Shown: one piece after another, positions 48,661 to 60,819 of the stretch
Position numbering within the stretch: position 1 is the stretch's first letter
Layout of the letters: every line of letters starts with the position of its first letter
DNA from: Phlebotomus papatasi
Taxonomy: Eukaryota; Arthropoda; Insecta; Diptera; Psychodidae
Assembly (NCBI RefSeq): GCF_024763615.1
Contig: NC_077223.1
Coordinates: forward strand, 48,174,627-48,238,626
Direction of reading: 5' to 3'
Length of the DNA: 64,000 nucleotides
Notes under the pieces: model-generated
What the model saw: only the letters and a program-made list of their open reading frames with translations
Told to the model about the DNA's origin: nothing
Database searches by the model: none
Made by a program: the position numbers and the translations under genes

Positions 48661-50811
48661 TGTTTTGGGTAAGATTAGGCTTAAAAAGTTTAAATCGCCG
48701 TTTAAAAACTGGTGCATATTATTCAGTAAATATATTTAATTTCGAAATATTAATTTTTTGTGTCTCCAATCCATTATTAACCAGAAAGCGATGACCCAAA
48801 AAATCATTTTTTTTCTCACTGTTTCAAGAACAAAATAGTTTTTTTTTTTGTTTTTGGGATCACCGGTGATCCACTGCTTATTCACACCAAACTTACCGGT
48901 CGTTTTTGATCAAATGACAGATCGCAAATAAGTAAGATACTCAACAATTTTTTCTTAAAAAAGAGGAAAAAATTAAAATTTAAGCACAGAAAAATATATT
49001 AAATGCATATTTTAAGAAATTCATAAAGTTTAATAGTGACATTTTACTGTTTAAATATTTGTTAATTTAGTTTTAAAAATATAAAGCAAAACGTAATATT
49101 TTTGCATTAACATTAATGTTCAACGCACAATAACTTTTGTTTAGTAAACATGTTTTTGACATTTCAATGAGAGTGAGTGAGATGTAGATCTAGTCATCTC
49201 GCTCATTCTCATGGGAAATTTTGAAAACATGTTTACAAACAAAAGATATTGTGCGCTGCTCATAATAAGCTTCAAAACAAATAAGTTCAAATACATGAAA
49301 GTCTTAAGCTTCTTTAATGTAGAGCATACGGCCTATTCGACACATGTCAACCCAGTCGACGGCCGTTTCTTACCAATCCTAATTCTTAGTCCTGTGACAC
49401 GCCCAAACCCTATCATCCCTAAGCGTGTGTTGTAGGTTGTTGTATGGTGCTCTTGGTGCTCATGACAATTAACACCAGTACTTCAGTGAGTGAATATCAG
49501 TTTCCATTGTGAGTGAATATTAGTTGACTCTCAGGAAGTTGAGGATGCCAGCCTGAGTTCCGCATTTTTCCAAGTTTTTAATGTTTTTTAGGTGAGCTCC
49601 ATTTGGGCTTACATTATTAAGTACTTTTTAATTCTAATGCTAAATACACAGATTTCCTAAATATTTTTGAATTCTTTTAATTTTGTTTTACAATTGTAGG
49701 GTAAATTAAGCTAATCCAAAACCTGCTTCAAATGGAAATTTTTCGCTACTCAAAATGGAAACGTCACTGTTTTCATGATAAATACAGTACTAAATTACTA
49801 TATTTATATATTTTCTACGCCTCAGTTTCATTATTTAGTAAATTTTGCTCCAAATAAAGCGAAAATCCATTTATATTCACAAATTTTAATTTGTTAATTT
49901 CTCAGAAAAATTAAAAGTGTACCTTTTCACCATCGAATTTTTCATCGATCGATCATGTTTTCCAATGAAAAACACAATGAGGTGACTATTGTTTATTCGT
50001 TTTGTTTAACATTTATGTAATATTTCTGCGTAATTTTTGTTAAATTAAGTGCTAATCTTTATTGTTAATGGTACGTGAAGTTTTCAAATAATTACCTATT
50101 TCGTGAACAAAAAGGGTTTTTTCTGAAGTGTCTGCAAGTGCTTCAATAGGAAACCCCGGAAATATGATTTTTTTTGGAGAGATTTTCTTATAGTTTTTGA
50201 TGGGAAAAGAGAAAAGACCAGGAATAAGAATAAATCCTGCACTCAGGAGCAACTTAACAAGGTTTTGGAAGCCTTTCGTCGCAGTTTCACTTACACTGTT
50301 TGTCTCCAATTAGAAACTTTCCCTTGTCTCCATTTGGATTAATTTGTTTCCAATAGAAGTATTTTACGCTCGCGTATTTTTCTTGTACTTAAGAGGTTTT
50401 CAAATTATATCTAAAGAATTTTCACTAAACAGTAACATTCTAGAAGAGTCAAGGAGCAAATTTATGTAATTTTCTTCAGAAAAAGTATGAACTTAATTTG
50501 TTAAATCTTCTGTAAAAGTTAAAGCGTCTGGAAATGGTTTTGAGTAAGGACAATTACCCTTATATCAAAAACGTCAAAACTCAGAAAGTCAATTGATTTA
50601 TTAGACATTATTAGCTTTAATTTTTAAACTTTCTTTGGCTTAAAAATTAAGGTAAATTATGGTGAATTTCATATATATAAAACGTTAGTAAATTAAAAAA
50701 AAATAATGACGAAATACTAATAAAAGGAAATAGTTTATAATGTTGAAAATTGTAAGATGGAGGCGCCTGGTAAAAGCTCAATACGTAAATTGTACTCCTC
50801 TTTCTTTGCAG
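48661..50811. other. Intron, no gene seen
   Basis: AT-rich. A palindrome near 49130-49250 (ACTTTTGTTTAGTAAACATG / CATGTTTACAAACAAAAG) looks like a small foldback. It ends in CTCTTTCTTTGCAG, a strong acceptor. Confidence 0.5.
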
Positions 50812-51196
50812 CAAAATTCGTTCTTCTCTTGAGAATCTCGTGGATAGTCGTCGAGATGATCAGCCACTTGTTACCTTCCCAGATGGTGACAATTCAGATA
50901 ATGACCTCCAGTTGGACCTAACAGGTCCAATATCTTCCTCAGTAGCTGGTGATCTGGCCACTACTGCTGGTGCCGTAGATACGGTTAAATTTGAGCAGAA
51001 AAGCATGACATCGGCATCCAAGACAAAAGTAGTGACGGACGGATTCAGCAGTGAGCAGGCCTCTACAAATTCCGCCGAGATGAAGCGCCTCCAGGCTGGT
51101 GATGTCGAATACCAAGAGTCTAAAGCTGCGTCTGCAATGAGGAATCGCTTAGAGGTGGATGGTGTTTCGGCAGAACAAAATGCAGCAATGCTCAAA
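50812..51196 (+). CDS. Ect4: Ect4 shared exon with RSSLENLVD motif
   Basis: Begins one base into a split Ser codon and ends with a full AAA before GTGAGT; 128 further codons. It encodes KIRSSLENLVDSRRDDQPLV, then an acidic/Ser-rich linker, then SAEMKRLQAGDVEYQESKAA, which may be a short coiled coil. The RSSLENLVD motif resembles three motifs in the readthrough extension (62000-62260). The opposite-strand frame over the same bases is a shadow. Confidence 0.88.
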
Positions 51197-52107
51197 GTGA
51201 GTTCAATACTTCTATAGTCTTTCTCCCTTTCTGCCGAAAGCTCCCGAAAGTGTTGCGCTGGAAACGCCCTGTAGAAGGATTTTTTCATGGAAATTTTTTT
51301 CAGTCAGCTGACGACATTCCTCCGGTCAGCACAATGTAGTAGTTTTTGAAGTTATTTCATTATTGTGCGTGATAATACGGTCACTTCCGTCCATGAACTG
51401 CCCTTTAAATCTATAATTTTGTCCTTGTTTCGCTTTGGCTGAAGATTTATTTTTTTGATAAAACGAATTAATGTACAATTGTGTTCAAAATCAATAGTAA
51501 TGGATTATTCAGATTAAAAGCATGATGTGATTTATTTATTTTTAAAAATTTTCGTACAAGATGCTTCGGGTAATTTGCACAGCAAGTCGCTCACTCAATA
51601 TTCCCGGAAAAATTGTACGTGGAACGTGCAGTGATAAATTTTGGGTGAGACAGAAAATTTTCCACAAGAGGAAAAATCAATTTCTCAACACATCCAAAGA
51701 GTCCCATACCCGGCGTCTCCACTGCGATCGATGCTATAGTTTTCTTTGAGTGTTCTTTGTGTGTTTTTCTTCGTGGAACAGGCGAAAAGTCGGCAGAAAA
51801 ATTAATAATATTCGAGGTCGCAAGCGTGAAAGAAAATGTGCGTCTTGTTGGACGTCAATTCTTCTGTTTTATTTTTAATTATTCAAATTTTTTTCAAGTG
51901 TTTTCTCCACTTTGTCCTCTGAGATGATGCTGCTCTATGACGATGGGGCAGTGAAAATTTCTCTCTTGAAAAATCTCTCACACACTCAACGATATAATCA
52001 AAAGCTCCCGTTCAGATATACTCAATGGGATTATTTCAGTTGTTGTCGGTTGCTCAACAAGACGAGAATCAGATTTTGAATTCAACTCTTGGCTATATAT
52101 CCATAAG

Positions 52108-52115
52108 CTATAAAA
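52108..52115 (+). promoter_or_regulatory. Possible TATA box of an internal promoter
   Basis: CTATAAAA in an AT-rich region that also has CTATATATCC at 52093. From about 30 bp beyond it, the first ATG met is 52306, in frame with the exon at 52222-52524. This could give a short isoform lacking most of the N-terminus (about 878 residues). Motif and position only. Confidence 0.3.
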
Positions 52116-52221
52116 TCTCATTGAGATACTCAATGGTTAGAGACTGAGAGTAGTGTTTGCAGTGGATCAAGAGTGTGAGAAAAATTGACGACTTAGTGGT
52201 GATTACCGTATTTGTCTTCAG

Positions 52222-52524
52222 CATCAATCTGCTAATTATCCCAAAAGTCACATACAGTCAGTTGATTTGCAATCATTTCTCGGTGAGGAAGTGGTTTGTT
52301 GCACGATGGCCAATCAAGCTCCTTGGCCTGTACGAAAGGGTATCTTTCGTTCCAGTGGTCAATCGGATTTCGTTCCCACGCGTACCCCAAGTCCTGTGGT
52401 TGAAATGCCCATCTCACCACCACCCCAGAATCGCTCAAGAACCGCCAGTCCACTCCAGAGTCCACGGATTTCAATTGTGGAGAGTCCCCTATCGCCTACC
52501 GTTCGTGAAATTCCCATTGTTGAG
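52222..52524 (+). CDS. Ect4: Ect4 Pro/Ser-rich exon, shared or cassette
   Basis: Acceptor TTTGTCTTCAG to donor GAG|GTAAAT, 101 codons, phase 0 on both sides, so it can be skipped or kept without a frame change. It starts HQSANYPKSHIQSVDLQSF; MANQAPWPVRKGIF comes at 52306 and a run of SP/TP sites follows (TRTPSPVVEMPISPPPQNRS), many of them likely proline-directed phosphorylation sites. Another acceptor (ACATACAG, exon from 52258) is also in phase. The ATG at 52306 could serve as a start from an internal promoter. Confidence 0.75.
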
Positions 52525-52751
52525 GTAAATCAGAGCCCCCGTCTTGTCCCATTCATTTGGCGTATTTTTAGCCGATCATTATAGAGTGAGAGAGCACTGT
52601 AGAAAAATTTTCACAAGACCATAGCGTGGACTCTCTGATGGATTTTAGGCTATTTGCCAGAATTTTGTCACGGATATATTTTTAGCGACAATTTTCCTAA
52701 TATCATTCCAATTACCTCATCAAAATTATTTCCTTCTGTCGCCCAAAACAG

Positions 52752-52843
52752 GAAGCCAGATCATTGAAATCCGGCGAGATGCAGCAGCAAGAGTCAAATA
52801 GCGTGGCAGCGGCTTCAATGAAAGTCCACAGTGATACCTTTAC
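52752..52843 (+). CDS. Ect4: Ect4 short shared exon
   Basis: Acceptor CAAAACAG to donor AC|GTAAGT, 30 codons plus two bases: EARSLKSGEMQQQESNSVAA then SMKVHSDTFT. It enters in phase 0, and the split Thr codon (AC+C) is completed at 56138. The peptide is polar and probably disordered. Its small size and consistent phases with both neighbours are the main support. Confidence 0.82.
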
Positions 52844-52883
52844 GTAAGTTATATAATTTCTAATCATCTAATTAAGCTAATTA

Positions 52884-55800
52884 CAAGGGGGAGATATTAG
52901 GGTCGGAAGTGGTGTATAGGTGAAAATGAAGTGCTTGGAAGTCTCTTTGGTAGTGGGAGTGCCCAAATATAGTTTTTTTTTGTCTAATTACGTATTTTTC
53001 AGACTATGTTACTTTTAGTTAAGATCTTTAATTTGGGCGGCAAACTAAAAAGGATTGTTGAAATTGTTAAGTTCGATTATGACAATAAATGAACCAAATA
53101 CCCACAAAGGAGAATGGTCAAATCCGGTCCCGGAATCGCCACGAACGGGACCTATGTCAATGGATAGACATTGGTACAGGCAACAACTTCTGGGACCAAT
53201 GTTCTAAACTATGGAGGAAAAATTCTAGAGCATAAAAACTATTTCTTTTAGAAGAAAGAATGGTCAAAAGTATATATGGGCACCGATTCATCTTTATCCA
53301 GAGATGAGAGTAGGCGCATTTTGCAGATACAGGTATAAGATTAAAGAATTCTCGGGACCCAGGATGATAAACGCTGGGAGTCCTTATTAAAAAGCCTCTA
53401 TCCTTCCGATAAATCACTAGTTTGACAACAAATTACGCAAGAACTGCTAAAGCGATCTTGATGAAATTCGGTATAGGGTCAATGTATTACTTAAACTTTT
53501 TATCCATGCATACCACCGCCTTCCCCCACTCTCCATTCTGATAGCCCCCATACAAAATGAGAGCAATTTACTTTATAACTCCTTTCTGAGAAGAGGTATT
53601 TTCATTTTGTTGGTACGTGAAAGAAACATATCCTCATTGTATAATCTAATTGGCATTAGTGGTGATTTTTTGATATTGTAATCAAGATTTTGGAGTTGCT
53701 TCTCAATGTATTGTCTACAGAAGTTGTACTAATATGCAATTCAGTAGTGGATTAAAAACAATTTGTGCGTAGGAATTCTTTCTATATTGGGACTATCAGA
53801 CAGGTAGGTGTTGGGGTGGTATGCTAGTTAAAGAGTCTTCCTTAAGCATTGTTCCCATGTCGAATTTCAGCTTTTTACCTCCTCTCAGAAAGGAATTATA
53901 AGGTAAGATGCTCTCATTTTGTATAGGGGCTACCAGAAGGGAAGATGGAAGAAGGGTTCGGTATGTATGGTTAAAAAGTTTTCTTTAAGCCTTGTTCGCA
54001 TGCCGTATTTCAGCATTGTACCTTTTCTCAGAAAGAAGTCGTAAGATAAAATGGCCTCATATTGTATGGGGTCTACAAGAATGGAGGGTCGGGGGAGGGG
54101 GTGGTATGCATGAATAAAAAGTTTAAGTAATATACTGACTCTATACCGAATTTCATCAATATCGCTTTAGTCATTCTGGAACAATTTGTTGTCAAAACAG
54201 CGATATTTCGAAAGGATAAACGCTTTTTACAAGGACTCCCAGCGTTTATCATCCTGGGTTCCGGCAATTTTTTAATCTTATATCAATACCTACAAAATGC
54301 GCCTACTCTCGTTTGTGGCGATTCCAGGACCAGCGCCCATATAGTTTTGAGCATTCTCCTTTATTATAGCTTAATTTGTGTTGTAATTTTTCCGAGGAAA
54401 TACTAAGCTAAATAATAATTTTCCTTAATTTTCACAGGAATTTCAAATTCATGTAATGGCTCGCAAATAATGACATACATAGCTATTAAGCTGGCTATAC
54501 ATTAGACATAATTTATTGAAATATTTCTTTTCAATATCAAATATTGACAAGGATTGCCTCCACATTGCAAAGATTTATTGACACAAATGTTTCAATGTTG
54601 AAGAAAATTGTCCAGTGTGTAGGCAAATATTGAAATATTTGTTTCAATATAGAACATTTTATTCAATATTTTATTTCATTATTTTGAATGGCTACAAACT
54701 AGGCCAAATTATTTCAATAAAAAATTTCAAAGTCACATTGAAATAAAATTTCAAAGAAATTCTAAATATCAAATTGATTTGATATTATTTCCTTCAGAAC
54801 ATCACAGAACTGCTGGATTTTTATTGTTCATGAATGAAAACACATCCAAGATCAAAATCCAAGTCAAGACACATCTCTCCTGCTTCCTCCAGAAAATCCC
54901 AGATTCTTAGAATTTGGTTATATATTTTGTTCAATCTCCTCAAGAACCCAACTTGGTCAACACTAATCATCTGCTTCCTCCAGAAAATCTCAGAACTTCT
55001 GAGATTTTCTTGAATATTATGCCCAAAGCACTTCAAATACCTTCTATGGTCAGAGGATTTCTGGAGCTTCCTCCAAGAAATCCCAGACCTTCTGGGATTT
55101 TCTTGTTCATTATGCCCAAAGCACTTCATATAAGTATAATTTTATGATACGAATTGGAATCCAACAGAGGGAACGAAGGCTTGTGGTTGTGGCCATCCAG
55201 TCCTTTTGCTCGCGATGATAAACTCTCCTACGGTATGATACGAAGCATGATCCTGAAAGTCTGTGAGAATTCAATTTATTAATTCTATTTGGCTTTTGTT
55301 TCCAATCTGAAGTGTTTTTGACATAATATACAAGAAAATCCCAGAAGATATGGGATTTCCTAGAGGAAGCTCCAGGAATTCTCTGACCACAGAATGTATC
55401 TGAAGTGCTTTGGGCATAATGAACAAGAAAATCCCAGAAGATCTGGGATTCTGGAGGAAGCTGGAGAAATCCTCTGACCAACTTGGGTATTTTTGGGTGT
55501 TCTTGACAAAATACGGAAGAAAATCCCAGAAAATCTGTGAATCCCTGACTAGACTGGTGTTTTTAATATTGAAGTCAATTTGTTCAGTGTGTAGGTAATA
55601 ATTGAAATATTGGTTTCAATATTGAAGTTTCTTTTCAATGTCACTTTGAAATGCTATTTTTTCAATAATTTGTCTAATGTGTAGACAGCTTTAGACTCTT
55701 GCAGATTTTTCAGCACAGTTTCAATAATTCCAAACGAAATTACGTTTTTTTAGATACTCTATTTTCCAAAAGTAGCTTCACTCAAATCAAAATATAAGAA

Positions 55801-56053
55801 AAATGTTAAAAATATGTGTAAAAATTAATTTCTTGAGATTTTTTCAAAATTTTTGATAATTAGATTATTCATCAGATTAAATAAATTACTGATTTCTAAG
55901 TATGAGAAGTGCATGAAGTGCAAGAAGTGCTGGAAGTGTTGAATTATTTTCGAGAGTGTTGCGGAGTTTTGGAAGTGCGAAGGCTTCTTCCATACAAATT
56001 GTGGAAGTGCCTGGAAGTGATGTACAAATTATCAACCAAATATCTCCCCCTTG
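52884..56053. mobile_element. 3.2-kb hAT-type element filling an Ect4 intron
   Basis: Inverted ends CAAGGGGGAGATATT and AATATCTCCCCCTTG, flanked by perfect 8-bp repeats GCTAATTA (52876-52883, 56054-56061), as for hAT elements. Subterminal GGAAGTG repeats occur at both ends. It hosts a second inverted-end segment (about 53107-54362, AGGAGAATGGTCAAA / TTGAGCATTCTCCT) and a Harbinger-like element (54489-55690). A diverged end of the same family is at 1190-1325. Non-autonomous. Confidence 0.82.
54489..55690. mobile_element. Harbinger-like element nested in the hAT element
   Basis: Inverted AGCTGGCTATACATTAGAC and GTCTAATGTGTAGACAGCT, flanked by TTA on both sides, as in PIF/Harbinger. The interior (54820-55540) consists of alternating direct and inverted repeats of a GAAAATCCCAGAAGATCTGG cassette. 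Confidence 0.62.
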
Positions 56054-56137
56054 GCTAATTAATTAATTAAGCTCGCCAGTTTTTTTTGTTAAATGATTGA
56101 GTTTGATAATATTTTTTTTTTAATTAAATTCTTTTAG

Positions 56138-57822
56138 CGCCGAAAAGAAAGCTATCTCCCAAGCTCAGCAGCGGCAAACTGTAACGTCTTCGGGGATCTT
56201 CAACCAGGAAAAACATGTGAGCTCTGCGAGTCAATCAAATTTTACCATCACGAAGAAGGGAATCTGCACGGGTGCCTCAATGATTTCCTCATCGACACGC
56301 AAAACAAATGGGTTCGATGATGATTTCAGTGGATTCGAAGATCTCGAGAGTTTGTGCTCAGGGAGCAATCCTAAGGACGTTGAACGTGCCATCTCAAAAT
56401 ATACCAACTGTTTGGATAGGTATGTGAAGAGCCTACAGTTGCCTGGGCAGATGATGAAGGCCCCACCAGTATTGGACAAAATTAACGATATCATAAGAAA
56501 AGCATGGGCAGTACCGACTCATGGTCACGAACTAGGATATACGTTGTGCAATGAATTGAGATCCACTGGTGGATTGGATCTTTTGATGAGGAATTGTGTG
56601 GAAGGCGATAGGGATATTCAATTTTCATCGGCACGTCTCCTGGAGCAATGTTTGACCACGGAGAATCGTTCACATGTGGTGGAAAATGGCCTGGAGAAGG
56701 TGGTTAATGTGGCATGTGTGTGTACAAAGGACACAAAAACAGACCATAGTCGCGTAGGTACAGGTATCCTGGAGCATTTGTTCAAGCACAGCGAGGGCAC
56801 ATGTTCAGATGTGATTAGACTTGGTGGACTCGATGCTGTGCTGTTTGAGTGCAGGAAAAATGATGTGGAGACATTGCGTCACTGTGCAGGAGCCTTGGCT
56901 AATTTATCTCTGTACGGTGGTGCTGAGAATCAGGAAGCCATGATCAACAGAAAAGTACCAATGTGGCTGTTTCCACTGGCTTTCCATGATGATGACAACA
57001 TCAAGTACTATGCCTGCCTTGCAATTGCTGTTCTCGTGGCCAACAAAGAGATCGAAGCTGAGGTCCTTAAGTCAGGTACACTGGATCTCGTAGAACCTTT
57101 TGTTACCACGCACAATCCCTCCGAATTTGCCAAGTCAAATCTCGCCCACGCACATGGTCAGAGTAAACACTGGCTGCAACGTCTCGTGCCTGTGCTGAGC
57201 AGTAAGCGCGAAGAGGCTCGCAATTTGGCTGCTTTCCATTTCTGCATGGAGGCAGGGATTAAGAAAGAGCAGGGCAATACAGAAATCTTCCGGGATATTG
57301 GTGCTATTGAACCACTGAAAAATGTTGCTTCTTGCCCTAATGCTATTGCCTCGAAATTTGCTGCTCAAGCTTTGAGGCTCATCGGGGAGGAAGTGCCCCA
57401 TAAGCTGTCCCAGCAAGTACCACTGTGGACAGTTGAGGATGTCCGGGAGTGGGTTAAACAAATTGGATTTGCCGATTACGAGAGGAATTTTTATGAATCC
57501 CGTGTTGATGGTGATTTGCTTTTGCAACTCAATGAAGAAAATCTTCGAGAGGATATTGGCATAGTCAATGGAATTCAGAGAAAGAGATTCATGCGAGAGA
57601 TGCAGAATCTCAAAAAGATGGCAGATTATTCGTCGCGTGACTCTGCCAATCTTAATAACTTCTTGCAGAATATCGGGATGGAATACAGCATTTATACCTA
57701 TTCAATGCTGAACGCTGGAGTGGATAAAGAATCCCTCAGACATCTCAATGATGATCAACTCATCAGTGAATGTGGCATCACAAATTCTATTCATCGTCTT
57801 AGGATACTTAACAATATTAAGG
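56138..57822 (+). CDS. Ect4: Ect4 core exon: ARM repeats and tandem SAM domains
   Basis: 562 codons from the acceptor TTCTTTTAG to the donor AAGG|GTAAGT. By exon residue, about 1-80 is linker (DDDFSGFEDLESLCSG). About 90-415 is the autoinhibitory ARM domain, with the family hallmarks RKAWAVPTHGHELGYTLCNE, CAGALANLSLYGG and WLQRLVPVLSSKREEARNLA. This region senses NMN and NAD+ in the family. About 427-493 is SAM1 (VPLWTVEDVREWVKQIGF) and about 500-561 is SAM2 (NLNNFLQNIGMEYSIYTYSM), which form the octamer ring. That one exon encodes all of this is notable. The last base pairs with the GC of the next exon to make Gly. No frameshift or missing element is seen. Confidence 0.96.
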
Positions 57823-58276
57823 GTAAGTTAATATAAAACTCATTTAGGTGTTATTCCTTCATAATCACAGCTATTGTAATCCTCGGATTTTCTCAAAGTA
57901 CTCCGATCGAGCTGAAATTCACAGGGTATATGTTTTGAACATCCCTAATGCCGAAAATGGTAGGCCGCCATTTTCGGGTCCGGCCGTCCGTAGTACGCAA
58001 TATCTCAGGTTTGGAAAGAGATATCTTCATGACTTTTTTTTTTTAAAATATATCTACTTGCGCGTACGACGTTTTCTATGCTATTATTTTTTGAAAAACC
58101 GGTTCTAAACCAGTTTAAAACCAGTTTTTCTAGGTTTTCTCGAAAATGGCCTATGCCATTTGAACCATTTTATGTTCATGTTGTAGCACTACTTGAGTAG
58201 ACTAATTATTTAAAAAAAAATTGGAGATTGCTCCATGATTTCTCGAGATATTTCAAGTTGAAGATTGTAATTTTAA

Positions 58277-59359
58277 CCCTCTAACGGTGTTTTTTTAATA
58301 AAAAAAAAGTAGTTAAATAATTTTGTCTAGGGTAATTAATGGTCCACTGAACTCAAAAATACCATCCATTCTTCATTATCTCTTTCCGTTTGCTCGCCAG
58401 GTGAGAAAAGGTAAAGACCGCCTCCAGGCGGTCATATCGGTTTAAGGCATAAAAAGACTGAAATATTTTTATTGAAAAATAGTGAACAAATAGTAAAATA
58501 AATGAATTTTAAACGTTTTTTATGGATGAATGTTGTATGATTATCTAAAAACCGATAATTTTTAGGAAAAAAACGTTTATTATTTTTATAATTAGACGTT
58601 AATGAAGCTCAAGGTGTTTCAATAAGACTGATTTTTACCGAATAGGTCACAGATCAGCTATGAAAACGTCACCTTCTTGTATAATTTGAAGGTCCTTTGA
58701 AATACATTGCTCATCTTCTGGTTTTATTTCACGATCTGGAGCATTAAAGGACGAATTAGGGAACTCATCGTCACTGTTGAAGTCTGCTTCTTTATCAATT
58801 TCGCTTAATTCGCAGAAATCGACCATTTCACTCATTCTGGACAGTCTTCGTGTAATCTGAATTGTTTGTCATGCTTAATATATTGCAAAATAATAATATA
58901 TTTTACAAAAACAACCAAAGCAAATAAATAAAAAAAATCGATGATTTTTGAAAATTTTACCCTTAAACGGATAAGACCGCCCACAGGCGGTCTTCCTTTT
59001 TTTCTTCTAAAACTCTTACTTCTAGTTTTTTCACACTTATCAATTGAAATATACAAACTAGAACATATCTTTCAGGAACTAAGATTCTTACTACAGTTAG
59101 ATTACTTTAAAACAATTTTTTTGCAATTGAAAACGAAAAATGTCGCGAGCGACATTTTGTTGTTTTTTTCTCTGACCTGTCACACAAAACTGAAGATTGT
59201 AAGAAAACGAAAGGTCAAAATAAGTTCAGCTTCAGAAAATAAGTTACTAAGACTATAACTGAGGATACTGTACATATTTCAAGTTTAAATAAGTAATATT
59301 ATCGCAGTAAATGCGATTTATAGAAAGACCGCCTGGAGGCGGTCTTACCCGTTGGAGGG
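58277..59359 (-). mobile_element. piggyBac-type element, degenerate
   Basis: CCCTCTAACGG and CCGTTGGAGGG ends, each bounded by TTAA (58273-58276, 59360-59363), the piggyBac target. Three 18-bp palindromes of the form GACCGCCtccaGGCGGTC lie at about 58416, 58974 and 59327. Minus-strand frames at 58832-59056 and 58647-58835 remain; the second (MSEMVDFCELSEIDKEADF...) has the acidic look of a piggyBac transposase N-terminus. The catalytic core is gone. Confidence 0.78.
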
Positions 59360-60033
59360 TTAATCGATCTCGGATGTTTCCGGGTTCCATATTTTCGGAT
59401 AAAACCTCATTTTAAGATCATTTTTCTGGTAATTCTTAGAGAAATCCAATTTTGCACCCTGAAGGAGTGGTTTTACAAAGTTTTTTGTAATTATCAAAAT
59501 TGAAGCACAGCTAATGATCTTTCTAACAGACCTACACTTCTTAAGTTCTGTTCACTAGAACCTGAGATATAACGAATAATGTAAGGCAAAACAGAAAAAA
59601 ATATAAAAGTATTAATCAAAAATCATTGTGACGTGATGGAGCAAAACCAAGGTCAGATTCTTAATCAGGGAGCTTGACTTCCATCAAACGTACCATGTGA
59701 GATCTCCGTTAGCAAAATCGTGTTGCACAGTGTAATTAATCCAAATTTAATTTTCAAATAGAATTCGTAAGTTGTTAATTGCAGTGGAAACCGAAAACTA
59801 TCACTTCTTAGAGTGTGCTATTTATATTGTCCTCTTAATATGTGCCATTTCATGAATTTTTTGATCGTCCTAAATTTTTTGATAGAACTTTCAGGTTTTT
59901 TCTTCATATTTAAAATGTATTTATATAAAAGTTCATTTATTATTATTATTTTCATCATTTAAAAGCATAATTTTTCAAAAACAAAGCATATATTACAGTG
60001 TCCGAAACTGTGCTATTTATCTTGTCGCCACTG

Positions 60034-60050
60034 TATATATATATATATAT
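60034..60050. repeat. (TA)n microsatellite
   Basis: About eight TA units between CACTG and TTGAGTAGACACTG; simple repeat only. Confidence 0.8.
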
Positions 60051-60159
60051 ATTGAGTAGACACTGTCTATATATTTCGCTGGTCGGGAAATTTTTCGCGA
60101 ATTTTCGCGGGCCGCCAAATTTTTCGCAGATTTTCGCAGGTCATTAAATTTTTCGCGGA

Positions 60160-60446
60160 TTTTGCACTTCTTAAGCCTAAACGAAACTCTAGTGTGATGT
60201 CAAGTTGGAGGCCTTGATCTCTCATAGTTTATGAGAAAATCGATTTTAAAGTTTTTTTTTTAGACAATTTTATGCATTTTTTTCCAATTTTCCTTAGTTT
60301 GAAGTGAAATTTTGCGCATATCAAGCCTGAAAGAGGCTCTAAATGTATGTAAAGTTTGAAGCCTCTATCTCTCGTAGTTTCCGAGAAAATCGACTTTAAA
60401 GTTTTTTTTTAGACATTTTTATGCATTTCTCATCCAATTTTCCTTA
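60160..60446. repeat. Diverged tandem duplication, unit ~140-150 bp
   Basis: Two units, about 60160-60297 and 60312-60446, share TCAAG...TTGATCTCTCATAGTTT, GAGAAAATCGATTTTAAAG, TTTTTTTTTAGACA and ATGCATTT...CCAATTTTCCTTA. No known function. Confidence 0.65.
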
Positions 60447-60644
60447 TTAATAACGATAATACGCTACATACACTTTAAGATTATTAAACGAAATTTGGAC
60501 TATTTATGTAAATGTAAATATCGTTCAGGTTTTCCACAATTCAAATTTGCAATGAAGGAATCGCACCTCTATAAGCTGATCTAGGCTTATCACTGGGCTT
60601 TTTATAACGATTAAAATTAATGATATTGTTATTCAACATTTCAG

Positions 60645-60754
60645 GCATGGAATCATCAATGTGTTTGTCTTCTGAAGAGAATTTGGACAAAACCCTTGAT
60701 GTCTTTGTCAGTTATCGTCGCAACAATGGATCTCAACTTGCTAGTTTGCTCAAG
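60645..60754 (+). CDS. Ect4: Ect4 exon, start of TIR domain
   Basis: Acceptor CATTTCAG to donor AAG|GTAGGG, two bases plus 36 codons: G-MESSMCLSSEENLDKTLDV, then FVSYRRNNGSQLASLLK. DVFVSYRR is the first beta strand and BB-side signature of TIR domains (TIR box 1). It leaves in phase 0 and continues at 60820 after a 65-bp intron, a typical minimal dipteran size. Confidence 0.95.
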
Positions 60755-60819
60755 GTAGGGTCCTCGATGTTGCATAAATCTACGTTGTTCAATTTCTCTC
60801 AATAAGTATCCTTTTTCAG

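Noticed and set aside
50860..51288. 142-codon minus-strand frame
   Set aside because: Antisense shadow of the coding exon 50812-51196, with no splice or start support.
51561..51644. 28-codon ATG-to-donor exon (TGG|GTGAGA), phase 0
   Set aside because: It would fit as another first exon, but it is short, has weak coding composition and no promoter support; a one-in-three phase match is not enough.
55110..55481. 123-codon minus-strand frame and neighbours in the cassette array
   Set aside because: Created by the inverted cassette repeats of the nested element; the repeated peptide reflects repeated DNA.
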